Assembly (NCBI GenBank): GCA_045531905.1
Contig: JAZSEY010000004.1
Span: forward strand, 46,950-110,949
Reading direction: 5' to 3'
DNA: 64,000 bases
Origin: RGIG6919 sp045531905
GTDB taxonomy: Bacteria > Bacillota > Clostridia > Lachnospirales > Lachnospiraceae
Shown here: positions 51,910-62,759 of the stretch, piece by piece
How the letters are laid out: each line of letters begins with the position of its first letter
Numbering within the stretch: position 1 is the stretch's first letter
The notes under the pieces: generated by a model
Databases searched by the model: none
Told to the model about the DNA's origin: nothing
The model's input: only the letters and a program-made list of their open reading frames with translations
Position numbers and translations under genes: made by a program

Positions 51910-54900
51910 CTAAATGGTATTCTCCTGAGCGAAGCACAACCACTCTTTATTACTAATTGCCAGTTTGACCTTGCCATCTTCAGACTCTCTAATTCTTTCC
52001 ATCGCCCAAAGACCTTTCCGTGCAATATTATAAGCGCCATTGGCATCTGCATCTTTTGGAAAATAGTTATACGCAGCGTTATTTTCGTCATACTTTCTTG
52101 TATCGAAAAATTCTCCGTGCTCATTCTTTACTGGCGATAGCATATAATCAATATCAGAATTGATTACACTATTTCTTATCTGAAGCACATATCTGATATC
52201 TTTCATAAACTCATCATAAAATTTTTTGTCATTACAAGAACAGATTACATCAACCATGTTGTCACCCGACAAAGCAATTCCATATGTCTGCAACAGTTTC
52301 ATAATTCTATCCGTAATATCCACTTCCACTGAATCCCACTCATTATTATTTTTCGGATTTCTTTCCGATATCACACGGTCTCCATAAGAACATATTGTCC
52401 AATCGGTTTTTGTTCCTGTCGCTTTATCCGTAAAATTCTTATAGTCAAAGGCAAACTCAAAATACTTTTCTTCCTCGTTATAGCGAATACTATCAAATTT
52501 ACGGATGTATGCTTTCGCTTCCTCTTTGCTGGTATACTTTGGATATAGCAAATTCACAAAGCCGGTTGTCGGGTCAAGCTTACTGGTATTCCACGCAGGA
52601 ATATAGAATAGAAATCCACTTTGCTTACCCAACGTCGAAAAACTTTGAAACTGATTTGTCAACTGATATGCATGCAATGCACCACCCAGTTCATTGGGAT
52701 TCAATTTCTTATCTACAAGATAATTCAATTTATCAATCAACATTTTTTCAAACTTTTGATAAACCTGCTTACCAACCTTTTTTCGTCCATTCATAAATCC
52801 AAAATTCAAATCCTCCAAAACAACAATTGCATTATATTCAATCATTAAATTGGTAATAACATGAATTGCCTGACTTAAATATCCTTCTTTTAATTCTTTT
52901 ATGGTAGATATCGAAGACCATGACTTTCTCTCTTTATCCATAGTTTTTTCTCTATCATCTAACAATGCATGATAATCAATTCTATGAACATTGCCTTTTT
53001 TATCAGTATTCTCAATGATATTCAAAGACTGTTGATGCAATATTTTCCCTTCTGGCGATACAACGGAAATATATAATAGATTACGCTCACCTCTGTCAAT
53101 ACCAATCGCATTGATGTTTGAATTTTTACGAATGGATTCTAATACCATGTCATTCAGATTAGTTCTACCCTCCGCACAGAAATTCATTGTAATAGGCACA
53201 TGAAATTGATATTTATCAACTGTGTATCTTTTATCCTTTATTAAATCATATTCAAAAAGACTTTTCTCTCCTCGCAGCCTAGCTTCCAAATTCTTCTTCG
53301 GAATTGACTCATTTGCTTTATGGCAAACAATATTTTCTTGCTTGATACTGGATTTTCTGTAGAAAACTTCGGCTTCCCCATTTAATTTATAAACCGGATT
53401 CGCGAGATTATTTTCATCGAATAACATTTTCCAATACATTGTATGAAGATTAGGAGTTCCTGTTGATTTAGGCGAAAAGTCTTTGCTATAGATTTTAAAC
53501 AAATATAATTTACCTTGTGCTACAAGTTTATTTATATATTTCCTAGATATCTCAACAAACCGGACTTGATATGCTTGAGTATTTACATGATCTGTAAATT
53601 CACCAAAATCCGAATAATCCTCTGCTTCCCTAAAATCAAACTTAAATTGATCAAAATATTCCATTGTTCTTTGCATATAAAATTCAATAAATTTTGTTAA
53701 ATCTTCTTTGCAAAAATTCTCACTCAATTTAGAATATGATTTTTTCCTTCTTATCGCATTAATATCAGTAGGCAAATAGGTGTTTTTCAGTTCTTCTAGT
53801 ACTATATTCTCTCCCGCATGAATACCAGTCTTCTCTTTTCTACCATTTTTCTTTACAGTTTTTCCATCTATAACCATAAGATTTTGAACATCTTTTTGTG
53901 GATCTGCCGCCTGCAAATATTCCATCTTGTAGAATACGTCCAAATTATCTTCAGGCACAAGATATTCTTTAAAACATTTTCCCTGCCCCTTTGCAATAAC
54001 CCCAAGATAATAGAAATCATCGTCTCTAAAAATCAATCCTGATGTTGCAATTTCCCTCTTAATTGGCCACCCACCAAGGAACTCTGGATTTCCAAAATTC
54101 AACTTCACTTTCTCAGTAGAATATGGCTTTTTTGTCACGTAATTACGAACCTTATTATACAACGGAGTTATCTGTGACAATGTTTTGTATATCTCATCCA
54201 ATTCTCCATAAAAATTATCGTCTTTCTCCAATTCGGCCTGATTATTAATCAATGGTTTTACAAAATTCTCTATTTCCTTTATAGCATCCAATAATGCCTT
54301 CAATATTGCAATGTTCTTTTTATCACTAGCAAGTCCATGTTTACTATGATAATTCTCATGCAAAGATAACAAGTAACTAGCCGCTTCATAAGCTTCCCGA
54401 TATACATCAAACAAATTAGCTGCAGGATTTCCATCTGCATTTTTTTCTTCACTTACTCCTAAAGAACTGAAATACGTTTCCAGCTTTCCTTCAAACCCTT
54501 GATGTTTCTCCACCAAATCATTCAATTCACCTAATGAATAACTCTTACGCTTTTCCAGAGCCTTTGTTTTTTTATCATAATATTTCTCATTTTTCTTACC
54601 TTTCGGATTATTCTCGTCATCATACTGCTGAGCAATACTATTTTTTACAACAGACCAATCCTTGTATACTGCATTAGAAATATTAGTAATCGGCAAGCCA
54701 TTTGCAATGTATATTTTATCCAAGTCATATGATGTGATATTGCACAGTAATCGCTCTAAAGAGTTGTTCGCACCTTCCTTTAAAACTGCCTCATCTATTT
54801 CTTGCACTACAACCAATATGTTCTCTAAAACCTGTCCATCATTTTCAAATTGTTCTTCTACAAATGATAGGGTTTCTTTATCTGCTAAAATCTGCTTATA

Positions 54901-55755
54901 TAGGGGTTTTAACAATGGTAATTTTTTTATATTTTCCTTTTTCCTATGTTTTTGATTAAATTCATTAACATAACCATTGATACCCTTAATTTTCACTTTA
55001 TCACTAACAGATACTCCTCCTATAATTGTATTATAAAGATTAATATCAGAATTGGTTACAGTATGAGAATATGCATCCAAGGTAAAGAATGACTCAATTG
55101 TACAATTATGTAACTGCTCGCTCATTTCTTCCTGCAATTTCATTATGTCTGAACACAACTCCGTATTCATAAGCATTTTAAATATTCTCATATTATCAAT
55201 AAATTTGGGCAAATTTTGATTCACGATTCTATATGCAACAGCTGTAGCCTTTTCCTCATCTGAATACATATTATTTCGATTTTCAAAAAAGCCCTTAAAA
55301 TATGTAGTAAATTTTGCAAAACTCTCAATCGCCTCTAGTTCCGCCTTGTTAGCCGTAAATTCCGGCAATTTCTTTGTTATCAATTCTCTCTTATCCAATA
55401 TTGAAAACTCTGGATCTGCCTTTATACATTTCACAACCTGCTTTCTCATATCCTTTTCTAAATCTCGAAGCTGGTCAAGCGATTTTTCGTTCTTCTGTTG
55501 CATAATAGAAAGATCATAATATTCTTTCAATTTATCCAACTCAAGAGTCTTCAAAGCTCGCTCCATAAATTGTTTATGGTACTCATCAATCACCTTTTTG
55601 ACTACCTTATAGTTTTTTGCTCTTTCTTCATCTTCACTTAAGATACCATTTGCTTCAATATACTCCTGCGTTCTTCCCTGCGGTATCAACTCAAACCGCA
55701 AGGTTTTACTTAAACTATATTGTCCTGTGTACTCCTCAAAAACATTTTTTCCCAT
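51910..55755 (-). CDS. cas12a: CRISPR effector nuclease Cas12a (Cpf1)
   Basis: 1281 residues from the ATG at 55755, whose spacing from AGGAG is better than that of the ATG two codons upstream (55761). RNA-guided DNA nuclease that also cuts its own pre-crRNA. In this numbering the RuvC residues are Asp887 (IGIDRGERN), Glu981 (VLEDLNFGF) and Asp1237 (KDADANGAYN); the Nuc-domain Arg1194 (LQIRNS) and the WED-domain crRNA-processing His852 (YQFHVPITMNF) are also present. The start TGQYSLSKTLRFELIPQGRT and the block KVRNYVTKKPYSTEKVKLNF before NPEFLGGW are family hallmarks next to the PAM-reading site. No truncation. First cas gene after the WYL regulator, 42 bp upstream. Confidence 0.98.
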   Translation of the reverse strand: MGKNVFEEYTGQYSLSKTLRFELIPQGRTQEYIEANGILSEDEERAKNYKVVKKVIDEYHKQFMERALKTLELDKLKEYYDLSIMQQKNEKSLDQLRDLEKDMRKQVVKCIKADPEFSILDKRELITKKLPEFTANKAELEAIESFAKFTTYFKGFFENRNNMYSDEEKATAVAYRIVNQNLPKFIDNMRIFKMLMNTELCSDIMKLQEEMSEQLHNCTIESFFTLDAYSHTVTNSDINLYNTIIGGVSVSDKVKIKGINGYVNEFNQKHRKKENIKKLPLLKPLYKQILADKETLSFVEEQFENDGQVLENILVVVQEIDEAVLKEGANNSLERLLCNITSYDLDKIYIANGLPITNISNAVYKDWSVVKNSIAQQYDDENNPKGKKNEKYYDKKTKALEKRKSYSLGELNDLVEKHQGFEGKLETYFSSLGVSEEKNADGNPAANLFDVYREAYEAASYLLSLHENYHSKHGLASDKKNIAILKALLDAIKEIENFVKPLINNQAELEKDDNFYGELDEIYKTLSQITPLYNKVRNYVTKKPYSTEKVKLNFGNPEFLGGWPIKREIATSGLIFRDDDFYYLGVIAKGQGKCFKEYLVPEDNLDVFYKMEYLQAADPQKDVQNLMVIDGKTVKKNGRKEKTGIHAGENIVLEELKNTYLPTDINAIRRKKSYSKLSENFCKEDLTKFIEFYMQRTMEYFDQFKFDFREAEDYSDFGEFTDHVNTQAYQVRFVEISRKYINKLVAQGKLYLFKIYSKDFSPKSTGTPNLHTMYWKMLFDENNLANPVYKLNGEAEVFYRKSSIKQENIVCHKANESIPKKNLEARLRGEKSLFEYDLIKDKRYTVDKYQFHVPITMNFCAEGRTNLNDMVLESIRKNSNINAIGIDRGERNLLYISVVSPEGKILHQQSLNIIENTDKKGNVHRIDYHALLDDREKTMDKERKSWSSISTIKELKEGYLSQAIHVITNLMIEYNAIVVLEDLNFGFMNGRKKVGKQVYQKFEKMLIDKLNYLVDKKLNPNELGGALHAYQLTNQFQSFSTLGKQSGFLFYIPAWNTSKLDPTTGFVNLLYPKYTSKEEAKAYIRKFDSIRYNEEEKYFEFAFDYKNFTDKATGTKTDWTICSYGDRVISERNPKNNNEWDSVEVDITDRIMKLLQTYGIALSGDNMVDVICSCNDKKFYDEFMKDIRYVLQIRNSVINSDIDYMLSPVKNEHGEFFDTRKYDENNAAYNYFPKDADANGAYNIARKGLWAMERIRESEDGKVKLAISNKEWLCFAQENTI

Positions 55756-55797
55756 AATCATTTTCTCCTTTCAATTTATCATAATTGTATGTTGTTA

Positions 55798-56760
55798 TTA
55801 TCTATACCTCTCTACCATTTCCTCCAATCCATTCTTTATCCGTTCTCTTAACCTCTCTGGTTTCAAAACCTCTGCTGTAGCCCCATACTGTAACGCCCAA
55901 TAATAGACTGCATTTTCATTTGCACGAATTCTAACTGTAATATCATCGTCACGTTCCTGCTCAATGTGATAGTCATTTCCAAACCAATCAATAAAGTCAC
56001 CAATACGACTTTTCTTAATTCTAATATGTACGATACTGGAATCACCTGAAAACATATAAATATGCTCTCGCATATACTCTGCCAAATCAAAGCCTTGCTT
56101 ATATTTTTTGAATCGATTTATTGGTATTCTGCTATCCTCCAACATCCTTACCTTCGACATTCTATCAATACGACGATTCTCCAAATCATCATTTCTGCCT
56201 GCATAGCATATTAAATAATACCTCGACTTCTCAGTAACCATATAATATGGGTCTACAACCACAGTACCTTTATCATATAATCGTCCATTTACATCGTAAG
56301 CGCATTGCGTTATTTCAATTTTTCGATTTCGCTCTATCGCCTCATCGATAGTATCAATTATCTCGTACAAATGATTATTCTGCGTTCTTGTAATTCCCTC
56401 TAGATAACATACATGTTTCACTCGATTTTTCATACTTGTATGAGAAAATGCTTTTAGTTTATCAATCAAAACCTTCGCATCTTCCTGCGGAACATGCTGC
56501 CCAAATAATACCCCATCAATCAATAACCGTAATTCATGATCATCAAATCTTTGAATACCATATACGCCACGATTTCCAGCAATATACCCTGCCTCTCGAA
56601 GCATACAAAGATATGCTGATAAAGTTTTCCTAGAAACGGTCAAATTATAATCCAAGTCCAAATATGTAATAATATCTGCTTGAGACAGTCTTCTCTCTGC
56701 ACTTGCATGCTTTTCTAGAATTTCTAATATATATATGTCAATTATTTCCAATTTTCTCAT
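55798..56760 (-). CDS. WYL-domain transcriptional regulator upstream of cas12a
   Basis: 320 residues. N-terminal winged helix (LEKHASAERRLSQADIITYL, then SRKTLSAYLCMLREAGYI) followed by the WYL domain (VVVDPYYMVTEKSRYYLICYAGRN near 180, IDRMSKVRMLE) and a WCX-type C-terminus. WYL proteins control several CRISPR and other defence loci by sensing ligands or nucleic acids. It lies 37 bp before cas12a on the same strand, with AAGGGGTGAAATC before its ATG and a TATAAT box at 56828-56833 (poor -35), so it is probably the first gene of the cas operon and its regulator. Direct control is an inference. Confidence 0.88.
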   Translation of the reverse strand: MRKLEIIDIYILEILEKHASAERRLSQADIITYLDLDYNLTVSRKTLSAYLCMLREAGYIAGNRGVYGIQRFDDHELRLLIDGVLFGQHVPQEDAKVLIDKLKAFSHTSMKNRVKHVCYLEGITRTQNNHLYEIIDTIDEAIERNRKIEITQCAYDVNGRLYDKGTVVVDPYYMVTEKSRYYLICYAGRNDDLENRRIDRMSKVRMLEDSRIPINRFKKYKQGFDLAEYMREHIYMFSGDSSIVHIRIKKSRIGDFIDWFGNDYHIEQERDDDITVRIRANENAVYYWALQYGATAEVLKPERLRERIKNGLEEMVERYR

Positions 56761-56908
56761 GATTTCACCCCTTACATTATCGCATATACTATGTGCCGAA
56801 TTTTACACATAACCACAAACTATATTTATTATATCATTTCAGTATCCATTTGAATACACAATTTTTATAGGTGCACAATCGCATTCGCCTCGTTGTCATC
56901 ATAAAAAA

Positions 56909-56930
56909 AGGACCCGCATTCGCGGGTCCT
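56909..56930 (-). terminator. Terminator of the giant surface-protein gene
   Basis: Perfect 9-bp GC-rich stem (56909-56917 with 56922-56930), ATTC loop and a T-run on the minus strand. It insulates the cas operon from the surface-protein gene. Confidence 0.92.
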
Positions 56931-56943
56931 CCATAAAAACTAA

Positions 56944-59900
56944 TTATTTCACTTTAATATTCTTTACTGTACTCCATGCGCCGTATATCTTTGTCTTACC
57001 TGACTTCTTATACGCTCTGATACGCACATAGTACTTCTTCTTACTTTTCAGCTTACCAATTGTCTTACTAATTGTCTTATACTTAGAAATTGTAACCTTC
57101 TTTGTGGTCTTCTTGGTAAACTTCTTGTTTGTTGAGTACTCAATCTCATATCCGGTTACCTTGCTATCTTTTGCCCAGGTAATCTTGATAGCCTTCTTCT
57201 TTGGAGAAGTCAGTTTCTTAATAGATACCTTCTTTGGCTTAACCGTTACAGTAACCTTCTTCTGGCTAGTTTCAAAGTTAGCACCACTGGCAGTAATGGT
57301 AATTGTAGCCTGACCACAACCCTTAATGGTAACCTTACCTGTTGTAGACACCTTAACTACCTTTGTATCTGAACTCTTGTATGCAACCTTTGTTCCCTTA
57401 GCCGCTGTTACACCTAAACTAAATGCCTTATCGCCATATGTCTTGGAAATAGAAACCTTAGATACTTTAACTGCTGCATCCGCTTTGTTGATAGTCCATG
57501 TCAATGCGTCTATAGCCTTTGGTGCATTGTATTTCTCTGCATCATAGCTAAATACTACTGTCGCTGTATATACACCAGCATCTGTTGCTGTATTACCACT
57601 GTAAGTTGCCGTCAATCCACTTGGAAGACCTGTCAATGCAACTGTCTTTGCAGTTCCATCATAGGTAAATGCTGTAGCATAATCCCATTTTACATTTGAC
57701 ATATCAAAATCAGTCTTTGCAGGTGCAGGTGGCGCTGGAGGTGCCACAATACTCCAATTTAAGTTTGCAACCTGTGTAGGCATATTGTATACCTCTGTGT
57801 CATAGGTAAAGCTTACACTCGCCACATAGTTACCAACCTCTGTTGCTGTGTTACCTGTATAATTTGCAGTTAATCCAGCTGGAAGGCCAGTCAGTGTAAC
57901 TGTCTTAGCTGTGCCATCATATGTAAATGCTGTAGTATAATTCCATTTAACATTTGACATATCAAAATCTTGCTTCTGTGGTGAAGCTGCTACAATGCTC
58001 CAATTCAAACTCTCTACTGCAGGTGGAGCGTTATAAAGTGTCATATCGTACTGGAATGTTACCGTTGTATTGTAGTTTCCTACTTCATATGCCACATCAT
58101 TCTCATAGATAGGAATTAATCCATCAGGTAATCCAATCAATTGCACTGACTTTTCCTCACCATCATAGGTAAATTCCTCAGTATAATCCCATCTTACCTG
58201 AGACATATCAAAGTCTTGCTTCACAATCTCCTCATACACAATCGCATAGGTAGAGAATTTGTTTGTCGCAAAGCGTATACTCTTACCGTTATTCATCACT
58301 TCGGTTTCAAGTTCCTCTGCTGTGCCATCATGATAACGAACAACCTTGTATCTACGATTATTACCACGAATGTTTTCTGGAATATCCATAGTTACGTCAA
58401 TCGGTTTTTTCGTCTCGGTAATGTTTGTATCTTCTTCACCCACAAGATTACCTTCACTATCTGTTACAGTAACATTCACAGAAATATCCACAAATACTGG
58501 TGCATTTTCCTGTGGAATACTTAAGATAGTCTCAATCAATTCCTTGATTGCTGAAATTGCTTCCTTGATTGTATCTGCAAGATTCTCAAGGTTATTTTCT
58601 GAAGCATCAATGGCATCCGTCTTGACATCTAATTCAACATTAGAATCCTCTTCTTTCAAGGCCTCCTTCTGCTCCTCAGACAATCCATTCTCAACCTCTG
58701 TCTCAACATCAACCAAGTCTTTTTTGTCATCTGGTGTCTTTACTACTACATCCTCTTCATAGGTTCCTGTTGTAGCCTGCACTGTATTCTTATCAATTGT
58801 ACAAGAATAAATTGTCCAATCATTCGCAAATGTACCAGAATATGTAGCACTATTCTTATCAAATTCCTTGCGTACTAAAGCTTCTTCTGGTCTATCCATC
58901 ACATACAGTTTGCCATCAGCACCGTCCGTATATTGCATATGTATAGCACCACATGGTCCATCTACCAAATAATCGCAATCCATGGTTAAATAAAGATGCG
59001 GCAATTCAAATTGATTCCACATTTTCTTCTCTTCTGCAGTGATGATGCAACGGTCAACCTCATCAAAATCGGCTTCAATTTTCTCGCCTAGCTTAAAGTT
59101 ATACTCATCAGCACTGGTTGGCGTATATCTGGTTACCACATATAAGCCACCATTAAAATCACTGATATACTGAACATTCTTATACTCAGCTGGCAACAAT
59201 GCTCTAGTTTCCTCGTCAACATAATATACAGAATCTTCAATATATGTTCCATCCTCTTCTGTTGGATGTGTGGTCATCTGTACATCCTGACCTGCCACAA
59301 TCTGAATAGCAGTAGCGTTCTTTGGTGTCACAAACTGTTCTGTCAGTGTCACATTACCTGTATGGCTTACATTGATTGCAAAATAACCGGTATTCACAAT
59401 ACCTTTATCTTCACCATCTACCCATACAGTCTCACCAATACCAACTTCTCCTAACTTGTCAATAACGCCCTGAATGGTATCTGCATGCACCCAGTACATT
59501 GGAAGTCCACAATCCCAATTAATACCTCTTCCTGCATACTCATAATCCTGCATATAGCATCCGGCAAATCCAGTATGTGACTTACCATCCAAATAGAACT
59601 GTCTTTCTTTACCTGTAGACATTCCCAAAATATATACATCTGGCTCAGACTCTTCTTCATAAACCCTGTCAAAGCTTACCATCAACAGATATCCGGCACC
59701 TTCATCTAACAATGTCACCTTATAACAAAGAAAATTCTCATCACCAATATCAAACAGTTCCGCATTTAATACCGATGGTGTAGTTTTGTATCCATCAGCC
59801 TCAAATGCAAAGTTTTCAAAAGTACCATAAGACTTATCCACAATGAAATACAAAACATCCTGCTGGTCATCATCCTTCATAAGATAAAAATCATCCATCA

Positions 59901-62628
59901 CTAATGTCTCAGCAGTTCTCTCAGGTTCTGTATAAAATGCCATATCAGGGAAGTCGACAACAATCATCACCTTAGACTCTATTCCATCCTTTGTATAAGA
60001 TGCGTAATATGTACCAGGCGATTGGAATCTAATCTGCACAATTTCTTCACCATCAACGTTAGTGAACTTATCTATTTCTAATTCCACAGGTGAGTCATTT
60101 TCATCTGTAAATACCAAATCTTCTACAGCAACATTGGTAATTTCTCCATCTTCATCAGTTCTATATCCAAAATAGAATTTGCTACTGTTATATGGATCAT
60201 ACACTTTATACAAATCCTTTGAAAATGAACCTTCATCAAACGGTCTTGTCTCTTCATTATCTCCCGTAAAACTATCTGTAACTAACAAGCCTACTTGTTT
60301 TTCACAAACACCGAAGGAATATTCTTCGTTCCATGGTTCCGTATCATTCGAACACTCAGCACTAAATATAAATCCAACCTCGTAATATGGAAATGCCTCA
60401 GGTTTTACAATAACCTTATATACTTCATTTTCTTCAATCACTTCCAATTCTAGGTAATCAGACACCTTAGCATCACCATAATCTCCATCAAAAGAGAGCG
60501 GACTTTCACCTACAGTAATTGTCTCACTTTCTCCTTTTTGGAGAATAATGTAAAATGCCTGTTCCGCATCAGTATATCTGTCAAAGTTATACCGCTCAAT
60601 GTATTTTCCCGTCTCAATATCAGCAGAATCATACACTGCTACTCTAGGCATATCGACTGCAAAAATAACTGATTTGTGACTGGTCGCATCCTTATATGAT
60701 ACGTGATAAACACCCTTTTGGAAAAAAGCAAATCCAAGGAAACCTTCATTGACATATTCTTTCGAAACAGGCTCGCCATTCTCCTCTTCATCAACCCGAT
60801 ATGTATTCTTTGAGATTTGGTAAGAACTTGCCGGTGCTGGTGCACCATTTAGTGTAACAGTAAGTGCATCTGCATCCCATACGTTTGTGGTTTCACCAGT
60901 CTGTTCATCCTGATATTCCAAATATACAAAATGTTGGGATCCTAACGGAATAAGATAGTATTTAAACGAATCACCATCTTCCACGAAACATTCTTTTCCG
61001 GCTACATCATCATAATAAGTCTCTCTAAATACAAATCCTTTGTTGTCTATAATTGCTCTCAGCGAACGAAAATCCTCTTCCAGCTCATTTCCATTCACAT
61101 CTACACCTGTGAATTTGATACTAATATCCATCTCGTTAGATGTCATATTGCTACCATTGACATTTAACCTAAATGCTAAAGGATTACCTTCAACCGCCTC
61201 GATACTCACGTAATCGGACGCAAGGATACTCTCATCACCATTAATCACCAATGGGGTTTCTGACAATGTAATACTCTTATAGCACGCGTCACTAAATACT
61301 ACATAACACTCATTAGCAGATGAACTTCCATCAACGATAAAATCATTATCAACATAATACCCTTCACCGGTTGCAGTCTGATAAACACCAAATTCCGGTA
61401 TAGTCGCTTTTACGGTAATATAATTATCTGTTCTATCATCCATCGGATAAGCAATTCGATAAATACCACGTTCATATAACGAAAACCTTAGTATGTCTTC
61501 ATTTACCTTATCAACCTGCTCCTCATCATCCAAGTATGTACTTTGTGCAACAGAATAACTATCTTTCGATGCAACTTCACCATTCAAAGTAACTTCAAAA
61601 TTATCCATTGAATATCCTTCATACTCATCAATGGCAATAATGTCAGATTCATCAGATTCCTTATATCCCAAATACACATGAAAATCACCTAAGACAGTTT
61701 CTCCTGATGATTGAAAATGGGCACCCTCTCCCAAAAATGCTTTACCACCATCCCAGTCTGGATATGCAAACACCAAGCCAGAAATCTTTTCAGACACATG
61801 AATATAATAAGCGTTTTCTCTGCTTCCCATACCATCATCATAATCGACACTATAAGCAAGTTGCAAACCAAACTCGTTTGACGGCAATGTATCTGTATGT
61901 ATGGTTAACTTATAAGCATTTGTTTTTCCCTCTACCTCAGATAAACTTGCATACTGGCTAACATCAATAGCTGGGTCATCATTTATACACAGTGGCGTTT
62001 CCGCTAATGCAAATGGTGTTTCTGCTCCGGAATCCACGTTAAACACAAAATAAAATGAATTATCCTCTTCACCTCTGCTATATTGGTACTCTAACAAATA
62101 TCCAGTTTCTGTAGCTTCAGGAGAGCTATATGCAGCCACTTCACCATAATCCACATGTACAGTAATATAATTTTCCTCAACATTTTCTAATGCATAGGAA
62201 ATCATATAATCGCCACGCTGATTAAAGGTAAAAACAAAGAAACCCTCATTCGGCGTCTCAACTTCACCTTCATAATATACATCCTGACGAATGGAATAAC
62301 TTCCATCGGGCGCTGCTTCTCCATCCTTTGAAACAATAATATTCTCAATGGAATACTCAGGATATTCATTCAGACTTCCAACAATCGTTCCTTCTGCATC
62401 AGTATATCCAAGATACAGTGTTCTCTCACCCAAACTAGACCAGAACTCTTTCTGATATGTTGAATCTAGTAATTCATTACGAAGACCATTCCAATTCGTC
62501 TCTCCCGCGACCAAACCTGTCACAGCCTGTTCTTCTTCTGCTCGTACCGGAACGCCGGTAAAACAGCTTACCAGCATACTAAATGCAAGCAAGAATGCAA
62601 ACACTCTTCTTTTTTGTCCTTTCTTCAT
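56944..62628 (-). CDS. 1894-residue secreted multidomain protein
   Basis: Start ATG with GAAGGAGG. Sec signal peptide ending near VRAEE (residues 1-31). Then roughly four related modules of about 230 residues (about 45-1000) with recurring short motifs: YLGYTD/YLGYKE, TLNGEVASKDSYSV, RGIYRIAY, FALAETPLCIND, ITLSETPLVINGD. A further region to 1470 ends in a VDVTMDIPENIRGNNRRYKV domain. Three MBG/YDG-type repeats follow (each opening DFDMSxVxW, starting about 1472, 1555 and 1640). A bacterial Ig-like domain (about 1715-1800) and a fibronectin type III-like end with many Lys close the chain. No LPxTG anchor. Probably an adhesin or carbohydrate-associated surface protein. Confidence 0.85.
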   Translation of the reverse strand: MKKGQKRRVFAFLLAFSMLVSCFTGVPVRAEEEQAVTGLVAGETNWNGLRNELLDSTYQKEFWSSLGERTLYLGYTDAEGTIVGSLNEYPEYSIENIIVSKDGEAAPDGSYSIRQDVYYEGEVETPNEGFFVFTFNQRGDYMISYALENVEENYITVHVDYGEVAAYSSPEATETGYLLEYQYSRGEEDNSFYFVFNVDSGAETPFALAETPLCINDDPAIDVSQYASLSEVEGKTNAYKLTIHTDTLPSNEFGLQLAYSVDYDDGMGSRENAYYIHVSEKISGLVFAYPDWDGGKAFLGEGAHFQSSGETVLGDFHVYLGYKESDESDIIAIDEYEGYSMDNFEVTLNGEVASKDSYSVAQSTYLDDEEQVDKVNEDILRFSLYERGIYRIAYPMDDRTDNYITVKATIPEFGVYQTATGEGYYVDNDFIVDGSSSANECYVVFSDACYKSITLSETPLVINGDESILASDYVSIEAVEGNPLAFRLNVNGSNMTSNEMDISIKFTGVDVNGNELEEDFRSLRAIIDNKGFVFRETYYDDVAGKECFVEDGDSFKYYLIPLGSQHFVYLEYQDEQTGETTNVWDADALTVTLNGAPAPASSYQISKNTYRVDEEENGEPVSKEYVNEGFLGFAFFQKGVYHVSYKDATSHKSVIFAVDMPRVAVYDSADIETGKYIERYNFDRYTDAEQAFYIILQKGESETITVGESPLSFDGDYGDAKVSDYLELEVIEENEVYKVIVKPEAFPYYEVGFIFSAECSNDTEPWNEEYSFGVCEKQVGLLVTDSFTGDNEETRPFDEGSFSKDLYKVYDPYNSSKFYFGYRTDEDGEITNVAVEDLVFTDENDSPVELEIDKFTNVDGEEIVQIRFQSPGTYYASYTKDGIESKVMIVVDFPDMAFYTEPERTAETLVMDDFYLMKDDDQQDVLYFIVDKSYGTFENFAFEADGYKTTPSVLNAELFDIGDENFLCYKVTLLDEGAGYLLMVSFDRVYEEESEPDVYILGMSTGKERQFYLDGKSHTGFAGCYMQDYEYAGRGINWDCGLPMYWVHADTIQGVIDKLGEVGIGETVWVDGEDKGIVNTGYFAINVSHTGNVTLTEQFVTPKNATAIQIVAGQDVQMTTHPTEEDGTYIEDSVYYVDEETRALLPAEYKNVQYISDFNGGLYVVTRYTPTSADEYNFKLGEKIEADFDEVDRCIITAEEKKMWNQFELPHLYLTMDCDYLVDGPCGAIHMQYTDGADGKLYVMDRPEEALVRKEFDKNSATYSGTFANDWTIYSCTIDKNTVQATTGTYEEDVVVKTPDDKKDLVDVETEVENGLSEEQKEALKEEDSNVELDVKTDAIDASENNLENLADTIKEAISAIKELIETILSIPQENAPVFVDISVNVTVTDSEGNLVGEEDTNITETKKPIDVTMDIPENIRGNNRRYKVVRYHDGTAEELETEVMNNGKSIRFATNKFSTYAIVYEEIVKQDFDMSQVRWDYTEEFTYDGEEKSVQLIGLPDGLIPIYENDVAYEVGNYNTTVTFQYDMTLYNAPPAVESLNWSIVAASPQKQDFDMSNVKWNYTTAFTYDGTAKTVTLTGLPAGLTANYTGNTATEVGNYVASVSFTYDTEVYNMPTQVANLNWSIVAPPAPPAPAKTDFDMSNVKWDYATAFTYDGTAKTVALTGLPSGLTATYSGNTATDAGVYTATVVFSYDAEKYNAPKAIDALTWTINKADAAVKVSKVSISKTYGDKAFSLGVTAAKGTKVAYKSSDTKVVKVSTTGKVTIKGCGQATITITASGANFETSQKKVTVTVKPKKVSIKKLTSPKKKAIKITWAKDSKVTGYEIEYSTNKKFTKKTTKKVTISKYKTISKTIGKLKSKKKYYVRIRAYKKSGKTKIYGAWSTVKNIKVK

Positions 62629-62759
62629 ATTTTAACCTCCTTCAAATTAGTTAATGTCTCGCATTTTTGTCACTCTCTACAAAAAGTTTAGCCCAATTTG
62701 TTCTACATGTCAATAGAACAAAACGGGCTCATTATAATATACTTTGTGAGGTGATTTAC

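Noticed and set aside
51894..52124. Short minus-strand frame at the end of cas12a
   Set aside because: It lies in another frame wholly within the cas12a coding sequence and its junction with cas4.
56944..57100. LPxTG sorting signal at the end of the giant protein
   Set aside because: The C-terminus is a lysine-rich FN3-like domain with no LPxTG, hydrophobic segment or basic tail.
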